DNA of 64,000 nucleotides, from contig PUNE01000124.1 in NCBI GenBank assembly GCA_003551665.1, positions 23,820-87,819 on the forward strand, written 5' to 3'. A program made the translations under genes and the position numbers. How positions within the stretch are numbered: position 1 is the stretch's first letter; the number at the start of each line of letters is the position of its first letter. The notes beneath the pieces are model-generated. The model worked only from the letters and a program-made list of their open reading frames with translations, was not told the origin of the DNA and did no database searches. Shown piece after piece: positions 60,471-64,000 of the stretch. Source of the stretch: Halobacteroidaceae bacterium (GTDB taxonomy: Bacteria; Bacillota; Halanaerobiia; B1SED10-174).

Positions 60471-62222
60471 TTAACCCACGCTATCGATCTGGTCTTCTAG
60501 TAATTGTTTCTGGTAAAGCTCGCGGTAAAGGCCTTCTTCTTTAAGGAGTTGATCATGGGTGCCCTCCTGGGTTACTTCACCTTCTTCAATAACGATAATT
60601 TTATCAGCAGATTTCAGGGTTGAAATTCGGTGGGCAATGATCAGTGAGGTTCTATCAGCCATTACCTGCTTGAGGTTTTGCAGTATTGCTTCTTCAGTCT
60701 GTGTATCCACAGCGGAAAGGCTGTCATCAAGGATAAGGATACTGGGGTCTTTGATCAGAGCCCGGGCAATGGAAATTCGCTGTTTCTGTCCCCCGGAAAG
60801 AGTTACTCCCCGTTCTCCAACGAGGGTTTCATATTTCTTGGGGAAATCAATGATATTGTCGTAAACCTGGGCCATTTTTGTGTAATCCTCAACTTCCCTA
60901 AGTGAACGCCCTGTTGAAGCAAAGTCGACATTTTCCTTGATGGTGGTGGAAAAAAGGAAATTGTCCTGGGGAACATATCCAATATTATCCCGGAGTGTTT
61001 CGAGGGGGATTTGGTGAATATCCGTACCGTCGATAAAAACCGTTCCCCGGGGAGGGTTGTAAAGGCGCAGAAGCAGGTTCATCAGGGTGGTTTTACCTGA
61101 GCCGGTTCTACCGAGAATCCCTACCGTCTGCCCCGCAGGGATAGAAATTGTTATGTTTTTTAGGACTGGTTCTTCACTGCCGGGATAGGTGAATGAAAGG
61201 TTGTGAAACTCAATTTTGCCTTTTATGGTTTTTAGGGGAAGAGTGTCGGGGTGGTCCGTTACGTCGGGTTTATTTTCAAAAAGGGTATTGAGCCGATCCA
61301 TTGAGGCTTTCCCACGCTGGATCATATTAAAAACCCAGCCGATGGCCATCATTGGCCAGGTTAACATGCCTAAATAGCTGTTAAAGGTTACGAAATTACC
61401 CAGGGATATGGTCCCATTAATTACCAGGACACCACCGTACCCCAGGACAATAATAAAGCTGAGGGCAGAAATGAATTGAACCAGGGGCATGAAAAGTCCC
61501 CAGACCCTGACCAGGTGCATGTTGGCATCCACATTTTTCTGGTTTACCTGGCGGAACTTTTCCCTTTCCTCTGCTTCCTGGGCAAAGCCTTTCACAACAC
61601 GAATTCCAGAAAAGTTTTCCTGGGTCTGGTCAGTTAAATCAGAAAAAGCTTCCTGGACTTTTTTAAATCGGGAGTGGATAACCTGCCCGAAACGAGTTAC
61701 GATGGCCACCATGAATGGAAGAGGAAGAAGAGCAATAAGAGTTAAACGCCAGTCTATTGTAGTAATCATCATAATGATGATAACAGTTGTAAGAAAAAGG
61801 GCATCAATGGAAAGGACGATTCCCGGCCCCAGGGCCATGCGGACTGCCTGAATGTCGTTCGTGGCGTGGGCCATAAGGTCTCCTGTTTTGTGGCGGTTGA
61901 AAAATTCTGTAGAAAGTTTTTGCAGATGGCGGAAAAGCATATTTCGCAGGGTGTATTCCATCCGGCGCGCATTTCCCATTACATATATTCGCCAGAGAAA
62001 ACGGAAAAAGGCAATAAAGAGAGCCAGGCCAAGAAGGATCAGGATAAAAATTAAAATTCCCCTTTGGTCGACCTGCCGCTCGGCAATGCTGTCGGCAAAC
62101 CGGCCCAGAAGCTGGGGAATGATAAGCTGCAGTGAGTTGGTAGCAATGAGCGCCATAACACCCAGGATATAGTATGTTTTATTTTCTCGGAAGAATTCCT
62201 TTAACCTGAAGAAAGATCCCAT
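60471..62222 (-). CDS. ABC exporter half-transporter, BmrC/YheI-like
   Basis: About 583 residues, membrane domain then ATPase. Walker A is GRTGSGKTT, signature LSGGQKQR, but Walker B reads LILDDSLSAVD, with Asp in place of the catalytic Glu. Together with the partner's altered signature this makes the known asymmetric site of BmrCD/TM287-288 type heterodimers. ATG 62222 is 9 bases from GAAGGGG; TTG 62240 has no SD. The partner follows after 17 bases. Confidence 0.9.
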   Translation of the reverse strand: MGSFFRLKEFFRENKTYYILGVMALIATNSLQLIIPQLLGRFADSIAERQVDQRGILIFILILLGLALFIAFFRFLWRIYVMGNARRMEYTLRNMLFRHLQKLSTEFFNRHKTGDLMAHATNDIQAVRMALGPGIVLSIDALFLTTVIIIMMITTIDWRLTLIALLPLPFMVAIVTRFGQVIHSRFKKVQEAFSDLTDQTQENFSGIRVVKGFAQEAEEREKFRQVNQKNVDANMHLVRVWGLFMPLVQFISALSFIIVLGYGGVLVINGTISLGNFVTFNSYLGMLTWPMMAIGWVFNMIQRGKASMDRLNTLFENKPDVTDHPDTLPLKTIKGKIEFHNLSFTYPGSEEPVLKNITISIPAGQTVGILGRTGSGKTTLMNLLLRLYNPPRGTVFIDGTDIHQIPLETLRDNIGYVPQDNFLFSTTIKENVDFASTGRSLREVEDYTKMAQVYDNIIDFPKKYETLVGERGVTLSGGQKQRISIARALIKDPSILILDDSLSAVDTQTEEAILQNLKQVMADRTSLIIAHRISTLKSADKIIVIEEGEVTQEGTHDQLLKEEGLYRELYQKQLLEDQIDSVG

Positions 62223-62486
62223 GATATTGCGCCCCTTCAAAAAAGTTTATTCATACCGATCTATTATATAATAAAAAATCAAAGAATAAAAGAGTTGATT
62301 AAGTTTTTTAAGCGATTTCCCGTTGAGGTTTTAATATCAAATAAAAATTTTAATGTTTTTTGTTGATTTGTTGAAATATTCTAAGATAAATCCAATAAAT
62401 CGGAAGGTTTTTGCACATAATTGCCGGTTATAACCTTAATTTAACCTGATTCTAACCTCAATACAACTGATTAATTGGTTAAATAA

Positions 62487-62495
62487 TGCTATAAT
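62487..62495 (+). promoter_or_regulatory. Extended -10 promoter
   Basis: TGCTATAAT, the same extended -10 as before pcrA and tetR. The start is predicted at about 62502, exactly at an ATG. The -35 position has only CTGATT at 17 bases. Confidence 0.55.
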
Positions 62496-62501
62496 TTTAT
62501 T

Positions 62502-62654
62502 ATGAATTTTAAAAAGGAAAAGAAGCTGTCCTGTTTGATAACCCCAAATTTTGGTCTAAATCCCTGTAATAAGTTAAATGAAAAAAGAATTTGGTATTTA
62601 AGCCAACCCGGAAATTGTTTGGGATCTAATATCTCGGAAGGGCTGGCAGTGTAA
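62502..62654 (+). CDS. Possible leaderless 50-residue small protein
   Basis: The ATG at 62502 coincides with the predicted transcription start. The frame stays open for 50 codons and its TAA is the first three bases of the terminator stem. The product is basic at the N-terminus (MNFKKEKKLSC) with Cys11, Cys22 and Cys39 and no homology I recognise. There is no SD. Such a frame could occur by chance in A+T-rich DNA; the fit to promoter and terminator is the only support. Alternatively, the transcript is a small RNA. Confidence 0.35.
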   Translation: MNFKKEKKLSCLITPNFGLNPCNKLNEKRIWYLSQPGNCLGSNISEGLAV

Positions 62655-62683
62655 CCGGCCAAAGCAAAGCCGGTTAAATTTTT
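62652..62683 (+). terminator. Terminator within the intergenic region
   Basis: TAACCGGC (62652-62659), 9-base loop, GCCGGTTA (62669-62676), then AATTTTT. Only the plus strand has a T-run, yet no annotated plus-strand gene lies upstream, which implies an unannotated transcript. Confidence 0.78.
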
Positions 62684-62734
62684 AGTTGTCCAAAAAGTTC
62701 TTCTGAAAGCTTCAAATATTTGGCAATTCATTAA

Positions 62735-62762
62735 TTAACCAATTATATTAGTTTTTTATAAT
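62735..62762 (+). promoter_or_regulatory. Promoter of the beta-barrel-like gene
   Basis: TTAACC (62735-62740), 16 bases, TATAAT (62757-62762). A second TATAAT at 62768 is possible. Confidence 0.5.
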
Positions 62763-62812
62763 CAATCTATAATTTTTGGTTTCCCCTTTTAAAACGAGGA
62801 GGTAAAGAACAC

Positions 62813-63445
62813 ATGGCAAAAAAAATGGGTTATACTTTTCTCCTGTTTTTTTTAGTAATCTTGGTTCTATCTCTTGGCCCATCAGAAGCCAGTGCTTATA
62901 AACTAATTTCACTTGATTTCTACGGTGGCCCAAGTTATAACACTTATAATCTTGAGGTTTTTGAGGATTGGGTCAGTAAATTCTATGAAGTGGACGAAAC
63001 TTTTAGAGGGGGTTGGGGTTTTTTTGTAGGAACTCGCCAGTGGGTTGAGTTATGGGGGGTTGAGTACCTTGCCCTTGGAGGGGAAGTTGAGAGTATTAGT
63101 GTAAGCTATTCGGATATTGATATTTCTCTTTCAAATTTGGGAGTTTTATTAACTTTAACCCTGCGCCTTTCAGAAATTTTGGGAGATTTTCCAGGAGAGA
63201 TTTTTTTGATTGGGGCCGGGGGGATTTCTCTAGCAAATCTTGTTGATGGAGAAGTAGATATTGGAAAAATTGAAGAAAACTATTTAGGCCCTGGATTTAA
63301 AGGGGTTTTGGAAGCATTGCTGCCTTTGACTCAACAAATTAGTGTGGGAGGCAGAGCAGGCTATCGTTTTTCTCGCCCTCACAGTGAAGGCGATATAGAT
63401 TTTAGTGGTTTTGAAGCCAGTTTAAGCCTAAAAGTTTCCTTTTAA
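62813..63445 (+). CDS. Secreted beta-barrel-like hypothetical protein
   Basis: 210 residues. The signal peptide (1-28) ends SEASA. The mature part is rich in alternating strands with Gly and aromatics and ends ASLSLKVSF, with a terminal Phe like outer-membrane barrels. No family recognised. SD GAGGAGG at ideal distance. It lies 24 bases before a lipoprotein gene, likely the same operon. Confidence 0.65.
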   Translation: MAKKMGYTFLLFFLVILVLSLGPSEASAYKLISLDFYGGPSYNTYNLEVFEDWVSKFYEVDETFRGGWGFFVGTRQWVELWGVEYLALGGEVESISVSYSDIDISLSNLGVLLTLTLRLSEILGDFPGEIFLIGAGGISLANLVDGEVDIGKIEENYLGPGFKGVLEALLPLTQQISVGGRAGYRFSRPHSEGDIDFSGFEASLSLKVSF

Positions 63446-63469
63446 TTTTTTTGGAATGGGGGAATTCTA

Positions 63470-64000
63470 TTGAAATTATTTAGTAAATTAATGGCCCTTT
63501 TTATTATGGGTATTTTTTTAGTGTCCTTATCTGGGTGTTCAATTGATAGTCCCATTGAAACCCTAGAAAAATACACCTTAGAAATCGGGGTTAATGGGAA
63601 TGGCCTAGTTGAAATAGATGGGAAAAAGGCTGTAATAGGGAAAAAATATTTGGTTGAACCAGAGTCAGAAATTATTCTAAAGGCAATTCCTTTTGAGAGT
63701 GCAAAATTTATTGGATGGAAGGGCACAAACATTACTTTCCCTGAAATAAAGGTTGAAATGGTTTCATCCCAAATAATTATAGCAGAGTTTGAGGAAATTA
63801 TTTCCCCCGCTTATGCAGTTAACTTTATACAGCCCACGAATGGAAGTTTAACAGCTGCAGTTGATGGAGCCCCGATAGACAGCGGTGCAGAGGTAGAAGC
63901 AGGTAAGGATGTGGTGTTCACTGCTGCTCCGGATCCTGGCTACGAGGTAAGCAGCTGGACAGTGAACGGAACAATAGTCGATGGTGAGGAAGATGTAACC
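63470..64000 (+). CDS. Lipoprotein with InlB-type beta repeats (3' end cut by window)
   Basis: The frame from TTG 63470 (SD GGGGGAA) runs open to the window end, 177 codons. The signal peptide has the lipobox LSGC (Cys about 24). Two beta repeats follow: YTLEIGVNGNGLVEIDGKK...FIGWKG and AVNFIQPTNGSLTAAVDG...YEVSSWTVNG. These resemble divergent InlB B-repeats of cell-surface proteins. The second repeat (from about 63815) is visibly richer in G+C than the first part. Probably a long surface protein. Confidence 0.7.
   Translation, partial: MKLFSKLMALFIMGIFLVSLSGCSIDSPIETLEKYTLEIGVNGNGLVEIDGKKAVIGKKYLVEPESEIILKAIPFESAKFIGWKGTNITFPEIKVEMVSSQIIIAEFEEIISPAYAVNFIQPTNGSLTAAVDGAPIDSGAEVEAGKDVVFTAAPDPGYEVSSWTVNGTIVDGEEDVT

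Larger units (their letters stand above)
62241..62812. other. Long A+T-rich intergenic region with a possible transcription unit
   Basis: 572 bases. 62241-62480 is A+T-rich and holds the exporter promoter region, with nothing I can fix. From 62487 come an extended -10, a 50-codon frame and a terminator (listed separately), then a second promoter for the next gene. Confidence 0.6.

Noticed and set aside
62630..62680. Resemblance to part of a c-di-GMP riboswitch (AAAGC...AAAGCCGG)
   Set aside because: Only a short match; the second helix and conserved joining bases of GEMM are absent, and the segment is a simple terminator stem.
62489..62731. 80-codon minus-strand frame in the intergenic region before the barrel-like gene
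   Set aside because: No SD upstream of its ATG, and it runs against the plus-strand promoter and terminator.

Overview
The window is ordinary Bacillota (Firmicutes) chromosome of an anaerobic, Clostridia-like bacterium. By eye it is about 45 % G+C. Evidence includes the cdaA-cdaR-glmM-[glmS ribozyme]-glmS block, CIRCE-controlled groESL, EndoAI/EndoA (ndoAI/ndoA), the GatCAB amidotransferase, a PhoPR system of the Bacillus type, a clostridial 2[Cys]-type ferredoxin, and frequent TTG/GTG starts behind strong Shine-Dalgarno (SD) sites. Several exported proteins look like outer-membrane beta-barrels (C-terminal Phe, alternating strands), which suggests a diderm member such as the Halanaerobiales. 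That placement is inference.

Layout. 1-2 kb: threonine catabolism (tdh, kbl). 2-12 kb: a CPBP-like membrane protein, c-di-AMP synthesis (cdaA, cdaR), amino-sugar synthesis (glmM, glmS with its self-cleaving ribozyme), acpS, nnrD, alr, and the EndoAI/EndoA toxin-antitoxin pair. 11.7-16.5 kb: asparaginase, an M20 amidohydrolase, and the overlapping tsaE-tsaB-rimI-tsaD genes for the t6A tRNA modification. A DnaA-box cluster lies between tsaD and a radical SAM/PDZ/DUF512 gene. 18.2-20.2 kb: groESL. 20.5-28 kb: a PLP enzyme, guaA, plsY, yerC-like, DUF3842, an FAD oxidoreductase, an MFS transporter, a bactofilin-like membrane protein and a tRNA-Pro. 28-40 kb: a large secreted peptidase/beta-propeller/beta-barrel protein, pcrA, ligA, gatC-gatA-gatB and rlmD.

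40.2-47 kb is an accessory, more A+T-rich stretch: a thiazoline-carboxylate hydrolase-like protein, DUF3795, DUF7000-like, an alpha/beta hydrolase, and a TetR-controlled ABC-2 exporter with a near-textbook operator. 47.1-51.7 kb is one 1517-residue cytoplasmic c-di-GMP protein (eight PAS, GAF, GGDEF, HD-GYP). 52-58 kb, minus strand: a DEAD-box helicase, a PplA-like flavinylated lipoprotein, and phoP-phoR-pstB-phoU with an 11-bp-phased Pho box. 58-62 kb: a ferredoxin and a heterodimeric BmrCD-like ABC exporter. 62.2-64 kb: an intergenic region with a possible leaderless 50-codon gene, a beta-barrel-like protein and a lipoprotein cut by the window end.

The most interesting signals are regulatory. 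They are the DnaA-box array downstream of tsaD; the Pho-box promoter that starts inside the loop of an SD-sequestering hairpin before pstB; the tetR start region, where the only good ribosome site precedes an ATT codon or an out-of-frame ATG followed by seven T; and the promoter/ORF/terminator triad at 62.49-62.68 kb. I see no CRISPR array, insertion sequence, prophage or rRNA.
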